Assembly: GCA_023078685.1 (NCBI GenBank)
Contig: JALGAS010000002.1
Span: forward strand, 372,001-436,000
Source of the DNA: Neopestalotiopsis rosae
Taxonomy: Eukaryota > Ascomycota > Sordariomycetes > Amphisphaeriales > Sporocadaceae
Reading direction: 5' to 3'
Length of the DNA: 64,000 nt
Shown here: one piece after another, positions 1 through 11,300 of the stretch
Layout: each line of letters opens with the position of its first letter
How positions within the stretch are numbered: position 1 is the stretch's first letter
Program-made: the position numbers and the translations under genes
The notes under the pieces: model-generated
What the model was told of the DNA's origin: nothing
The model's database searches: none
What the model saw: only the letters and a program-made list of their open reading frames with translations

Positions 1-979
1 AGAAAATAAACGCCTAGAAACCAGTCCCTTAACCTTGCCACTACTGTTAGCCATTGCCTGAAAATACTGTCGCCCAGCGGGGCAAGTCTTGTAGCTAACA
101 ACTGTGATGCGCTGTGACTCAGGAGGAAGAATCAATTCCAAAGTCGTTTTTGTTTTACTTTTTGGGCCGTGAATGCGAAGTTGGATGGGTATGTACTTAA
201 TTAAGTTCGGGATGCCTGGTGGCTGTGCTTTAGCACGTTCCCAAATGGATTTTCGATCGTCCCATGATTTCTGCGGAATACCTATGTACGTTTGAGAACA
301 TCATTGAAGCAAAGCGATGCTCCCGCAGCTTTATCGAGCGTATCTATAACTGGCACATAATGCTCGATATGCATGTATTACTCCCTAAAATGGTCGGCGT
401 TATAGACGGAATGCTGCCCCACCACCAGCGTGGTGAGAGTGCTACGCGTTACCATGTCACATACTATCGAAAGAAACTGTCCACTTTTGCCAAGTAGATA
501 CACCTTCGGCCGCTGGATAATTACTAAGATCGGTAATGGCTGGCAAATCACCGTTGTTATGTGTTTCTCGGTGCAGCCTTAAATGTAGATTCTGGAGGAC
601 TACTAGTGTATATTTGTTGTTGGTGATAGCGCTCGATTGTGCTTCTGCGGGGCACTGCCGCTGAAGATTGAGAATCAAGCCAGGCACGCGGTCTTCGAAC
701 AAACCGGCTTATTGGTGGGCATCCCCCATGCTGTACATGTACGAGTTACACTACATTGTTTCTGAGGGCCTGAGTCACGTGTGGCTCCATGGCAAGCTGT
801 CCGTACCGTATATGCTCTTGGAGACCTTCTGTGGGGTATTGCGAAATATGTACCTAGCTTTGTCTACTTTCAACTTCATCCATACCTACATACTCTGGCG
901 AATCTCGAACGATAACTCAGGCCTACCTACCTACCTACCTACCTACCTACCCCTTAGTCGCCTTGCACGAACGATAACT
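1..979. other. Gene-free left edge and upstream region of HET gene
   Basis: I see no convincing coding sequence here. Short open frames (for example 264-497) have no recognisable motif. The right part is the leader of the HET gene and contains a (CTAC)n tetranucleotide tract at about 920-951, some 30 bp before the chosen start codon. An open frame continues upstream from the HET start to 668, but it runs through this tract and shows no family similarity, so I treat it as untranslated. Confidence 0.5.
920..951. repeat. Tetranucleotide microsatellite (CTAC)n
   Basis: About eight tandem CTAC units lie immediately upstream of the HET gene start. This is an ordinary slippage-prone microsatellite in a 5' leader. 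Confidence 0.9.
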
Positions 980-2704
980 ATGCATATGATTAATACTACA
1001 ACTTTCGAGCTCGAGTTCTTCATTGGACAATGTCATTTTCCCTACGCAATCCTATCCCACACGTGGGGCGCCGATGAGGTTACATTCGCAGACTTCTTTG
1101 AGAAGCAACGGGAAGCGTACGAGAACAAAGCAGGCTTCATCAAAATACAGCATACTTGCCACCAGGCTAAAAAGGACGGTCTGAAGTATGCATGGGTTGA
1201 TACGTGTTGCATCAACAAAGATAGCAGCGCCGAGCTGAGTAAGGCAATCAACTCAATGTATAGATGGTACCAAAATGCTGCTGTTTGCTACGCTTACGTA
1301 TCGGATTTCCAAGAACCGTACGACCTCTCGCGACTTGGCCACTGCAGATGGTTCTCAAGGGGCTGGACGTTACAGGAATTGCTTGCCCCAAAGCATGTCG
1401 TTTTCTACGGCCATGCATGGACTGTCGTGGGGACGAAAGGAGAGATCTCTGAGATCCTTCAACATATCACAGGTATTCCGCCTGAGATTCTATCCGGCGC
1501 AAAAGCGCCGAAAACAGTCAGTGTCGCTGCGCGTATGAGTTGGGCTGCGAAGCGAGAGACGACCAGAGTAGAGGATATGGCTTACTGCCTTCTTGGGATA
1601 TTCGATGTCAGTATGCCCTTGCTATACGGAGAAGAAACGAAGGCCTTTCTTCGGCTCCAAGGCGAGATTTTGAGCCAGACTCAGGATGATAGTCTGTTTG
1701 CTTGGAGTGCATCTGGGGAATCGGCGGCACGCTTCCCCTACCGTGGATTATTCGCTTCGAATCCAGGGGAGTTCGCTGGCTGTGGTAACATCAAGCGTCT
1801 TGACGTCGATACTGATAACACTACCACTTTGCTGGGCAATGGACGCATTTCCCTTAGTTGTGGCCTAGGGGAAATAGGAATGGAGACTGGAACTCGACGA
1901 ACACTGGTGGCAATAAAATGTTATCGCCAAAGCCATCTCGATCCACTAGCGATAGAGGTTAGTCGTGATCGGGGCCGAACCTATCTCAGGTCGGACCCTT
2001 CACGCATCTTCTCGACTCCGGTGGAACTATTCGACCAAGATATTGTCATTGAGAAATATGTCGAGAGAGTAAATTTAGTTACGACTCCACCTATGCATCT
2101 GCGCGGTTCAATTTTGCTCCGAGATATACCAGAGACTCTGAAGTTGGTTGGGACTATTCCGTCCAGATTGGAGCATTCACACAAAAGGAGACTGTCGGCG
2201 GTCGACGCACTTGGGGCAAGAAAGGTCGCTTTTCATTTCCGGGCGAGGGATACTAACCGTGACCTGTGGCTCATATTTTGGGTGGATCGTCCAGAGGAAA
2301 GCCCTTCCTATCGGTACCTCTTTGATCTTGTGGGAGACGAGGTCGCTATCACGTTCGATCCAATTCCTCTCCCTCGCGATAAGCCTACCGAATTAGAATT
2401 GAGGCGCCAACTTGAAAGCATTGGAACGCCTCAAGAGTTGACAAAATGCCATCTAATCATGGATTGGTTAAAAGTGGAAGTTTGTCCCACATGGGGAGTA
2501 CTTGATGAGTTTGAAGTCATGTTCGTTCGATTGAGCACGGTGGTTAATGAGAAGCTGAAAAACGACCGGCGCAGAGAGATGGAGAAGATTGAACGCGATA
2601 GACAGATTGAAAGAGACCGTCGTGAAGAGATGACAAGGATTGAGCGCGACGAACAGATTGAGTCAGAGTGGGACATGGTGACAGACAGTATACCACCATT
2701 GTAG
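980..2704 (+). CDS. HET-domain (heterokaryon incompatibility) protein
   Basis: Single-exon gene of 574 residues from the ATG at 980. I chose this start because the protein then begins with the usual HET N-terminus (MHMINTTTFELEFF) and an upstream in-frame extension crosses a CTAC repeat. The HET domain fills roughly residues 15-170: the block YAILSHTWGADEVTF, then AWVDTCCINK, then GWTLQELLAP, followed by the downstream RVEDMAYCLLGIFDVSMPLLYGE block found in many NLR-like or stand-alone HET proteins. HET domains drive cell death after non-self recognition in filamentous fungi; that role is family knowledge. The last about 50 residues are very charged, with imperfect repeats of an IERDxxIE unit likely to form a helix or coiled coil. 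No NACHT, ankyrin or WD repeats follow, so the trigger is unknown. Confidence 0.88.
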   Translation: MHMINTTTFELEFFIGQCHFPYAILSHTWGADEVTFADFFEKQREAYENKAGFIKIQHTCHQAKKDGLKYAWVDTCCINKDSSAELSKAINSMYRWYQNAAVCYAYVSDFQEPYDLSRLGHCRWFSRGWTLQELLAPKHVVFYGHAWTVVGTKGEISEILQHITGIPPEILSGAKAPKTVSVAARMSWAAKRETTRVEDMAYCLLGIFDVSMPLLYGEETKAFLRLQGEILSQTQDDSLFAWSASGESAARFPYRGLFASNPGEFAGCGNIKRLDVDTDNTTTLLGNGRISLSCGLGEIGMETGTRRTLVAIKCYRQSHLDPLAIEVSRDRGRTYLRSDPSRIFSTPVELFDQDIVIEKYVERVNLVTTPPMHLRGSILLRDIPETLKLVGTIPSRLEHSHKRRLSAVDALGARKVAFHFRARDTNRDLWLIFWVDRPEESPSYRYLFDLVGDEVAITFDPIPLPRDKPTELELRRQLESIGTPQELTKCHLIMDWLKVEVCPTWGVLDEFEVMFVRLSTVVNEKLKNDRRREMEKIERDRQIERDRREEMTRIERDEQIESEWDMVTDSIPPL

Positions 2705-2965
2705 GGGATAGGGACAACTTATCTTCTTCTTCTTTTTTTCCTATATTAGATAGCTCTTCAGCGCATCTCTTTTGTAGCTCTACAGGATCAACTCAATCTA
2801 CTTTCGTCGCGTTTACGATCACTTATTCCCCTTCGTTATTGGCTCAGGTGAGACCGGCCAAGTAAACCGGCCACTTAACAAGAGCCAGAACTAGTAGTAC
2901 ACGATATATGTTAAATTCTCTCTTGATTTTCCAATTTCCAACGATAGTTATGTTCCAGCCTCTGT

Positions 2966-4260
2966 TTACAAGAGCCCATTCACACGCACCACTGTCTTTC
3001 CAGAATTCTTGCAATCGTGAAACCGCCCCATTCGATCTGCCACGTCTTCCAATGAGATTTCCTCTGCCACGACCTCAATCAGACCTGTTTTGATATAGTC
3101 CATTACTGCATAGGCACCTTGCACACCTCCCATCATGCAGCCCTGAACTTTGAGTTGTCTCTCGATCAAAGCGCTGACCAGGGGGATTGTAAACATTCCA
3201 TTTCCTCTAGGACACCTACGAGCTTGGTTAGCCATCATATCTCAGTCGCGCTAAATCTCCAATATCTTACCCGACACAAGTGATAGATCCTCCGTCACGG
3301 ACATAGCTGTCCAGCCCGTGGAACGCCTCGTATTTGCTTGCTGTAACAATTACTGCATCCGCACGGTTGTCCTCGAGTGTGTTGCCCCGAAGACCTTGAC
3401 ATGCGTTTTCCAGATTCTTCAGAAATGATTCCCACGATGATGTATCAGCCACATTTGGAGCAGATAAGAATCGATCGTAGCAATGGCCGTACTTGTGCTC
3501 ATCCACGGTGGAGGAGGCTTTTCCTTCAATATCCACACCGACAACCTTGGCGCCAAAGACCCTCCTGGCTATCTGCCCAACAAGATGTCCAATGCCTCCT
3601 AGGACGCCAATAACTACGACGATATCCCCAGCATGGACGTCAGTGGTTTGGACGGCCTTGAGTGCCGTGGACCCGGAGCAGAGGGCGGCAGTGTAAGCCC
3701 CAGGCCAGACGCCGCCACCGCTGCTCGCACTATCAAACACCCAGCTGGGCAGGGGCACCAAGGAGGACCACGGGGCGGTCATGTATTGTTGAAAAGTACC
3801 TTGGTGGTGCTTGGGAAAGGCCGTGTGGCTGCGACAGGACTCTGGAAGGCCGAGGAGGCAGAACCTGCACGTCTTACACGTGTAACCAATGTAGCGGGTG
3901 GCCACAGGCCGTCCGAGCAGGGAGGGATCGTAGCTGGCGACGACGTGGCCGATGCCCTCGTGGCCGGCGATGTGGTTGTGGGTCGGAAATCCTGGCTCAG
4001 GTCCGACGGAGAAGCAAGCATCCTGGATTGAAGAGCTGGATTAGTCTGGCGCAAATACTGAGGAATCGATACTCGGGCTCTATCAAGGGTCTGTGCAAAG
4101 GGTGAGAAGAACATACGCTACGGCACATGCCTGTCCAAGCAATCCTGACCACCACTTCATTCTCTTTTGGGAGATCGACTTTGGTGTCGCAAAGCTGAAT
4201 ATCGAGATCCTTACCCATTGTCGCCGTAATCGCTGCCTTTTGTGTATCAGGGATGGAGAA
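2966..4260 (-). CDS. Zinc-dependent alcohol dehydrogenase (medium-chain), 5' end uncertain
   Basis: Three exons on the minus strand: about 4260-4117, 4022-3271 and 3215-2966, with introns of 94 and 55 nt whose borders keep the frame. Family marks are plain: catalytic-zinc Cys in GMCRSD, the GHE histidine block, structural-zinc cysteines in CKTCRFCLLGLPESC, and the nucleotide-binding stretch GVLGGIGHLVGQIA. It should oxidise or reduce an alcohol/aldehyde with NAD(P). The start is a problem: the coding frame is open upstream only to 4408 and holds no ATG before the one at 4218, which would cut off the conserved IPDTQKAA segment. A different frame has an ATG at 4555, but I see no consensus intron linking them. 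It is divergent from the MFS gene beginning at 5313, sharing a promoter with repeated CGGAAT elements. Either an unseen first exon or a frameshift near 4390-4413 explains this. Confidence 0.8.
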
Positions 4261-4691
4261 TCCAGAGTGCAGATACAAGTGCGGAGTGCTGCATTTCTCG
4301 GCTTTGTCCTCTATGATGTTGGGAGGATAGAGCTCGGATTCCCGCGCAAGGTGGTCTTTGAAGCGGTCCGGAGCTGTCGACGTTCTCGGGTGACTTTGTG
4401 GGAACAAAGTTCAAATGATTGTGATCCATTGTGGCAGAGACATTTGCTTGCGATTCATTTTGGGTCGTCGTGTCATATTCGCGGCATGACGATGTTGATG
4501 CTAGCGGACTGGAGGGAAACTGCTGCACAGTGACGGTTTGCGAGTTTGCAGTCATTCTCACAGATTTTTTGTAACACTTCTAGAAGTAACGAATGATTTC
4601 AACAAGTGAACCGCCTCAAACACTCGAAAGGAGACTCAAGTATACTTTCGTCAGGTCGACAGGCGACAAAAGATGTCGCAACAACAATTGG

Positions 4692-5075
4692 CGGAATACT
4701 CGCTTGACAGTTCCAAAATCTATTGTGAATCAGGAATCTGCTTTCCGCCATTATGCGGCTGTGAAATCCTTGTCAAGAATTGGGCCTGATTGATTGCCGG
4801 ATCTTACCTCAGCATTTGATTGCAAGTACAAAACAGAGCTGAATAAGCTAATGAATGGCAACTTCACTATCTATTGAGGTTTGTCCGATTTCTCAAGCCT
4901 TTTGCTATCTTTACCATGGAATCGATATTCCGTTCCCGCGATGCCTCAGGTAGTGCATTTGGTGGGGATCGTCGCGCCCACAGAGCAGACCAGGTGGCGG
5001 AATCTGGATTCCGCGCGTTTGGTATCGATGATCAAAGATTCTAGCTAGATAAGAATTGAACTCCAGTTACGGAAT
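4692..5075. promoter_or_regulatory. Cluster of CGGAAT half-sites with a CGG-N10-CCG palindrome
   Basis: The divergent promoter between the alcohol dehydrogenase and the MFS gene has CGGAAT at 4692 and 5070, ATTCCG at 4927, and a perfect 18-bp palindrome GCGGAATCTGGATTCCGC at 4997-5014, which reads CGG-N10-CCG. Inverted CGG triplets with fixed spacing are the classical binding sites of Zn2Cys6 regulators. A gene of that class lies at 12987-14689. That the regulator binds here is inference. Confidence 0.5.
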
Positions 5076-5312
5076 CTAGTGACACTAGCCTTATCTCCTT
5101 GCTTTGCGTATCATGATATCTTGAAGCCATATGAATTGGAATTGAGCAAGCATCGGCCTCGAGCAACATGACATCGGATATCGCAGGATGGATACTATTA
5201 TAATGCGGTGACTGTCCCCAAAGAGGGTTTTGAGCGACTCTCTGTTGTCGACGTTCAATTTTTTAACTGAAACAAGCTTCTGTAATCTGGGATCCTTCCA
5301 TTTTACGGTTCA

Positions 5313-7175
5313 ATGGGCGTCATCAGACAAGGGTTTGCCTATGGCATGATTTTCTCAGCTGGTAAGTCGACGAGACAGAATGTGCTCCTTCGCTTTTCAA
5401 AGACTCAAAGACTAATCTCTCCCAGCCATTTCCATCGGCTATGAGTCAGGGTATCTGAACGGCGTACTTGGATGAGAAGACTTCATCAGATTGTATGGCA
5501 TCAGCAATGATGATGGGCTAAGCATGTACCTGTCGCCGACCACGAGAAGTGTTTTCTCGTCCATCCTCATCGTTGGCACACTTCTCGGTTGCCTGGCAAA
5601 CACATTCATCACGACATGGAGTAAGTGCACTGACCCAGTCTTGATTATAGGATCATGCATTGACACAATACAGTCGGCCGCAGAGGTAGTCTTCGCATTG
5701 CGGCAGCGTTGTACGCGGTCGGCGTTGGTATGCAAGCATCTGGTTCCGTGGAGGCTGTGTTCATTGTCGGTCGCATTCTTCTGGGGGTGGCAATCGGCCT
5801 GATATCCAACACCGTGAGTTCAAATAATGCTAATGTCCTGAGATGCCGCTGAGTATATCGATTTGAAGGTTCCGTCGTATCTTATGGAATGCTCCACTGC
5901 CTCCAATCGAGGCCGTTTGATGGCATTTTACTCGCAATTCTTGACCACTGGAAATGTACTTGCTTGTGGTATCAACTATGGTACAACTAGATATCCCGAC
6001 AGTAGAAGCTGGCGTAGGTCACCAATGAGTATATGTTAATTACTCGATGACCTGACCATGACTCAGGGATTACAATCACCTTTCAGCTCTTTCTCGCTGG
6101 CATGATTGGTATTGGTGCGTTCGTTTGCCCCGAGTCACCGTTGATCTTGTCGCAACGTGGTCAGATGGACGCTGCCCGAACATCATACGCCACTCTCAAG
6201 AACCGTCCCCGAGACTCACACGAGGTCAACGACGCGATGCAAAAGTTGGAACAGCATCTCCAACAAGAGGCTGCCCTCGGAACTGTGCCTGTACGAGAGT
6301 GTTTTCAAGGATCCGATCTTCGGAGAACCTTGATCGGACTGGCGATGTCCTTCTTCACCATTGCCACCGGGATCACGTTTTGGTTTGGGTATGGAACGAC
6401 CTTTTTTCAAGCAGCTGGTATCGAGAATTCATACCTGATCTCACTGATCCTGGCACTTGTGAATTGTGTATTCACGGCTCCGTCAATATACCTCATTGAG
6501 CGGTTTGGGCGGCGCAGGTCGCTCATGTATGGCGGAGCTGTCATGGCTCTTACACAACTACTCACGGGTATTATATACAGCGTCGCTGCCGACAGTAATG
6601 CAAGCAAGAATATGCTCGTGGCGGGGGCCGTAATATTCATTGCAGCGTATGCCCCTACGTGGGGAATTGGCGGTAAAGTCACTCCTTTGGGGCCAATTTC
6701 TTGACAAAGCAGACCGTTGACGATTGACAGGATGGCTGCTCATGGCCGAACCATTTTCCGACCGCCTACGGGTTTCCCAGTCTGCCATTGTTCTGGCGTT
6801 CTACTGGATCATCACTTGGCTTGTTGGATTCATTACACCTTACTTGGTTGATGAAACAGCTGCGAATCTGGGGGTTTATGTATCGCATATCTGGTTTGGC
6901 ATGGGCGTATTGTCCATGATTTGGGCATATCTATATGTTCCAGAATTTGCTGGACTGTCTATTAAAGAGGTGAGTCTATGTGGTTCAGTGACTTGGGAGT
7001 GCCTAGTGACTAATCGCCCATCAAGATTGACATGCTCTTCGAAAAGAGGATCCCTGCGTGGCGGTCTAGAACATGGCAAAATGAGCTTCGCGTCATTGAC
7101 TCTGTCGAAAATCCGAGTGTTGATGCTGCTAGTGCAGTAGAAGACATTGTTGTCAGTGACGACAAGAAGGTTTGA
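5313..7175 (+). pseudogene. MFS sugar-transporter-like gene with an in-frame TGA
   Basis: Seven exons can be traced: 5313-5361, 5426-5620, 5674-5813, 5869-6013, 6067-6672, 6731-6969 and 7026-7175. Together they give 508 whole codons and a normal-length sugar-porter protein with about 12 membrane segments. Recognisable blocks include GYESGYLNGVLG in helix 1, GRRGSLRIAAALYAVGVG, PESPLILSQRG and RFGRRRSLMYGG. One codon is broken: TGA at 5473-5475, just after NGVLG, in exon 2. The only GT-AG pair that would remove it spans 26 nt, too short for a fungal intron. Everything downstream is open and well spliced, so the lesion is recent, or it is a base error. Sugar porters of this class import hexoses, disaccharides or related small molecules; the substrate cannot be read from sequence. 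It is divergent from the alcohol dehydrogenase. Confidence 0.75.
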
Positions 7176-7891
7176 ATAGATTGTGGATGTGGTTGTGGAA
7201 CATGGGCAACACATTGCCGTCAGTCTCGGCGATCAAGATGGATCATTGAATGATTGATGAGCATAGAGTTGGTGATAATATGAGGGGTTGTAAATCAGAT
7301 TATTTCTGGGTCATAATTCCGTGACTTGAATGCCCTAGATACTCTGACTTTCAAGGGTATCAGCTGTCTCGTACAAGCTGTACTACCCAATGCATCGACT
7401 CCCTGCAGAAAAGCAGTGCACACGTGGACGACAAAGAGACAAGATAAGTCAATCTCACACATGCAGCTTCTCAACTCTGTTGGTGCTTGACCTAGGTGTG
7501 CACTCAGCCCAACATGCGTCGTACATGGATCTAATGCAGGCCGCCCAGGGTGTGCGTCGTTATGGTGTAGAAAACGGCAACTGCCAATTGGCTAGTAAAG
7601 GTCCCGCCTCCATACAATCAGTCCAAAGACGACCCCGGGCACCGAACGGACACCGATGTTAAGGAACAGAAGAACCAACAACAATAATTTGAGGGGCTCG
7701 CGCATGAACTTATGATATGGCGATCAGAAGTTTATCGTTCTTTCCTTCTCAACTGCCTGCCTTGCCTTCATTCTTGGATATTTAGTACTCCAAACTTTCC
7801 CACGCTCCAGTTCCATGCTTGGTGACACCAACCACACATCATTGGCCTCTTCTCACTCGGGTGTCATCATTACGACTGATCAATCGCGAAT
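7176..7891. other. Intergenic, promoter of the flavoenzyme gene
   Basis: No gene seen. The segment after about 7680 is the leader of the next gene. I found none of the CGGAAT elements present upstream of 5313. Confidence 0.5.
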
Positions 7892-8923
7892 ATGGCCTCA
7901 GAGTACGACATTATTGTGATCGGTGGTGGTCCATCTGGACTCAGTGCAGTTTCGTCAATCGTTCGCCAAGATCACAAGACGGTACTCTTCGACTCGGGCA
8001 AATATCGCAACGGCACCAGTCAACACATGCACACTGTGGCGACTTGGGATCATAAACATCCCGGCGAGTTCCGTGCCGCAGCTAGGGCTGATCTCGAGCG
8101 ATATGGCTCGGTCAAAATTGAGCCCGTCGAGGTTGACTCGGCCAAGAAGCTTGATGACGGTCGGTTTCAAGTCGAAGCAGGCGGAAAGGCGTGGATTGGA
8201 AAGAAGCTGATCCTCGCGACTGGCGTCGAGGATGTCTTTCCAGACATTCCGGGCTACGAGGATTGCTGGGTTTCCGGCATGTAAGCATACACGACATCTT
8301 TTACGTTGGTAGACCATCATGTGCACCATGCTTACTGACATGCGAATCATAGCTTCCACTGCCTATACTGTCACGGCTGGGAGGAGATCGGTACCAAGTC
8401 AGCCGGTGTGCTCGCCGAGGGCGACTGTGGCAAATGGGTAGTAGCCCTCCACGTTGCTCGCCAAGCCCTTCGCATGGCCGACGCCGTCACAATCTACACC
8501 AACGGCAATGAGGAGCTCGGCAAGGAGCTTGAGGATGCGCTCAAAGCCGGCCCGGCACCCATGACGGTGGACACGCGCAAGATCGCTAAGCTCGTCAAGG
8601 GTTCAGAGGGAGCTCAAGTCACCCTGCAATTCGTCGGCGACGAGGGTAACAGCAGTAAGACCGAAGGGTTCCTGGCTCACAAGCCAAAGACCAAGCTCAG
8701 AGGAACTCTCGCCGAGCAGCTCGGGCTCGAGATTACGCCCATGAGCACGATCAAGGTCAATCCTCCCTTTAACCAGACCAGTGTGAAGGGCGTCTTTGCT
8801 GCTGGTGATTGCTCCAGTCCCATGCAAACCGTTACAGCAGCCCTTCACTCAGGCACTTGTACTGGAGGTGGCGCGCCGCTGCAAATCCAGGCCGAAACTT
8901 ATGGACAGCCGGCGATTTTCTAA
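7892..8923 (+). CDS. Thioredoxin-reductase-like FAD oxidoreductase with CxxC
   Basis: Two exons, 7892-8280 and 8353-8923, join to 319 residues. The N-terminus carries the FAD motif IVIGGGPSGLSA, the middle the redox pair in HCLYCHGWEE, and the C-terminus the second FAD block GVFAAGDCSSPMQTV. The size and the CLYCHG context match the fungal branch of small thioredoxin-reductase-like dithiol oxidases (the group that contains GliT-type enzymes), which close disulfides on small molecules or reduce partner proteins. The usual NADPH-binding GxGxxA is poorly kept: the segment reads SAGVLAEGDCGKWVVAL, which suggests an oxidase rather than a reductase. This is inference. No non-ribosomal peptide synthetase lies nearby, so an epidithiodioxopiperazine role is not supported. 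The reading frame is intact, unlike several neighbours. Confidence 0.85.
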
Positions 8924-9415
8924 ATTCATCAGTAAATGAAGAGGCACATGTTAGATAATAAATGCACCATTATGAGTGAGTAATAAATTTCCTTACTCTA
9001 TCTCTTTCATTATGCTCGAAAGTAGCTGGCAGTGTCGAAAAAGAATGCTGGGTTTGGTTCCAGTGGTCATTTGTAGTGGGGGGTCGCTGCTGTTGCGGGG
9101 ATATGGTGCTAAGGATTCAATTGAAGGTCCCTACAGTGTGCAAACATAGCAGACGTGGAGAGGTGCATGCTGACACGTTGATACACCCGACATATTTACA
9201 GAATGTGTGCTGAGTGACCAATTATCGAAAAAGCATAATGTGCAAGCCAGTAAATCATGAATCAGGTATTCCATCATCGAAAAAATTAGAGAACGAATAA
9301 TGCCGGGCTACATATGTGCCAACGCTACCAATTTCTAATGGAAAAGTGCATGTACCGAACAGAACAAGTTCTGGAATTTGCAACCAAGTTGATTTATCCA
9401 TTACAAATTCTGCCA
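8924..9415. other. Intergenic, convergent 3' ends
   Basis: The flavoenzyme gene (+) and the second transporter (-) converge here. AT-rich 3' untranslated sequence with AATAAA-like stretches near 8955-8990; no gene seen. Confidence 0.5.
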
Positions 9416-11064
9416 TTATATACTGGTAGCCTCCGCGGTGATCGAAGTCTTGGCTTTGCTAGTATCAACAGTTGAAACGCCTTCTTCGACGGTCTTGCCT
9501 TCTATCGGCTGCTTGTCCTCAAAAAGCATGCCCAACTCTTCCAGAGTAGAACCCTTTGTTTCTGGGAAAACAAAATAGATGAAGATTGTACTCAGGATCA
9601 AAATTCCCAAGTATAAGATGAAGTAATAGTAGCCAATCCGCGCCAGTGCGATTGGGTTGACATACTGGTTCACTGTGAGTGCCACCTGGCTGACAAGAAT
9701 TTGAAGGGCCAAGCCTCGGGTGCGTATACTGTAGGGCAAGATCTCGGTCGTGTAGCAGTACAAGAGGGGATTGCAAGCGACGTTGAAGGCGGCATTGTAC
9801 AGAAACAAGAACACCACGGTCGTGTAGGCCGCGGCTTGCGACCCGTGGTTGCTGTACATGGCGCTGGCAATGGTCAGGGGGACATTGGCCATGATCATGC
9901 CGATAAAGGATGCCAGCCACAGCGTGCGACGACCGACGCGGTCCGCGAGCAGCGCGCCGGCCAGAGAGCAGAAGAAGTTCCATATCGACATGCCACCGTT
10001 GATGCCCGTCTGTTGCTCCGTGCTGGTGATGCCGATGCTGTCGAGGATGGGGCTAAAGTAGTACGAGATGACGCCTTGGCCGTTCCACAGGGTAAGCACG
10101 GCGACGGCGATACAGATTGTGAACCTCTTGCGGTTGCTCCGAGACTTGAGCGCCTGCGCCCAGGAGCCCACCTTGACCTGACGTTCGTACTCGAGAGCAG
10201 ACAGTATCTCCTGGATCTCCAGCGCAACGAGTTCCGATTCCTCGTCGCCGTCCGCATGGTACTTGACGAGCATCTGCCGCGCTTCTTCCACTCTGCCCTT
10301 GGAGCACAGCCAGCGCGGGGACTCGGGCATGAAGATTGAGGAGATCAAGACGAGGCAGGGGATGCATGCCTGTACGATGGACGGAATCCGCCATGACCAC
10401 GTCGTGTTGAGGTGCCCTGTTCCGAAACACAACCATGCGGCTAGTATAGAGCCGACGTACCAGAGGACATTGAACTACCACTACACTCAGCAGATGTTCA
10501 TTCAGTCAAGTAAACTGACTCACCATTGACGCCATGCTACCTCTGAGGCTCGGGTGGGCAACTTCATTCAGCAGACTCGGCCCTGCAGAGGTGGTAAAGC
10601 TAATGCCGATACCCAGAATCAGGCGACCGACAATGAACTCGGTTCGTCCAGGAGACGCGGCTTGCAGAATCGACCCGGCGACCGAGAGGAGTGATCCAGC
10701 AAACAGCGTAGAACGTCTGCCAAAGGTATCGGCGGGCCATGAAGCCAAGAGGGCGCCAATAACACCGCCGATGAAGACCATGGCCGTGATGAGACCCAGA
10801 ATTTCGTCAGAAGGGTTGTCCATGTCTGTGTGCGAAACACTGTCAGTGTATACTCCAAAGCTTTGGGATGCTCAACTGCTGCAGAATCTACTTACCCTGT
10901 ACCCAGTTGTCCATGGATTGGAAGCTCCCCACAACAACTTCATCGTAGCCGACTACCATTTGCGAGACCAAGATGCAGCTTTGCCAAAAGACCAAGCGAC
11001 GAAGACCAGACTTTTTCCACCATGGTACATGCCCGCTAGGGGTTGAAGAAGCTTGATTTGCCAT
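9416..11064 (-). CDS. MFS hexose/lactose-permease-type transporter
   Basis: Three exons on the minus strand, 11064-10896, 10825-10524 and 10474-9416, join to 509 residues with an intact frame. The start is the ATG at 11064; an in-frame TTG upstream was ignored. Sugar-porter signatures are present: DTFGRRSTLF in the loop between helices 2 and 3, PESPRWLCSKGRVEEARQML in the middle loop, DRVGRRTLW, and the C-terminal PETKGSTLEELGMLFE. About twelve membrane segments can be marked. It most resembles the fungal lactose-permease/hexose branch, acting as a proton-coupled importer in the plasma membrane; substrate unknown. It is divergent from the dioxygenase gene at 11723, and the shared 0.65-kb promoter contains a duplicated module. 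It is the only undamaged transporter of the cluster. Confidence 0.9.
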
Positions 11065-11300
11065 GTTGACCCGATGCAATAGAATGATGATGGCTTCGTT
11101 ATCTGTGACCCCATGGCTGTCAGGCGACTCTGCTTTGCTTTATAGCACAAGTCCTCCAACACAAGGATAAAATGTCTATCGTTCAAGCTGTGTAGGTTAT
11201 GTCGGCCAATGGCACGCCTTGAGGATCGTTGATAGCCAAATCGTGGCTCGGCATTGGTCAGGCGTCTTTGGTGTTGTAGATAAGCTTGCGGACCACTACA

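Noticed and set aside
668..979. N-terminal extension of the first HET protein
   Set aside because: Runs through a CTAC microsatellite and has no family similarity; the ATG at 980 gives the standard HET start.
5464..5490. A 26-nt GT-AG intron that would remove the TGA in the first transporter
   Set aside because: Too short for a spliceosomal intron in these fungi and would delete a conserved segment.
7892..8923. Assignment of the flavoenzyme to an epidithiodioxopiperazine gene cluster
   Set aside because: CxxC context fits that enzyme group, but no peptide synthetase, glutathione transferase or methyltransferase genes lie in the window.
9701..10339. Open frame on the plus strand opposite the second transporter
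   Set aside because: Shadow frame with charged low-information sequence; transporter motifs lie on the minus strand.
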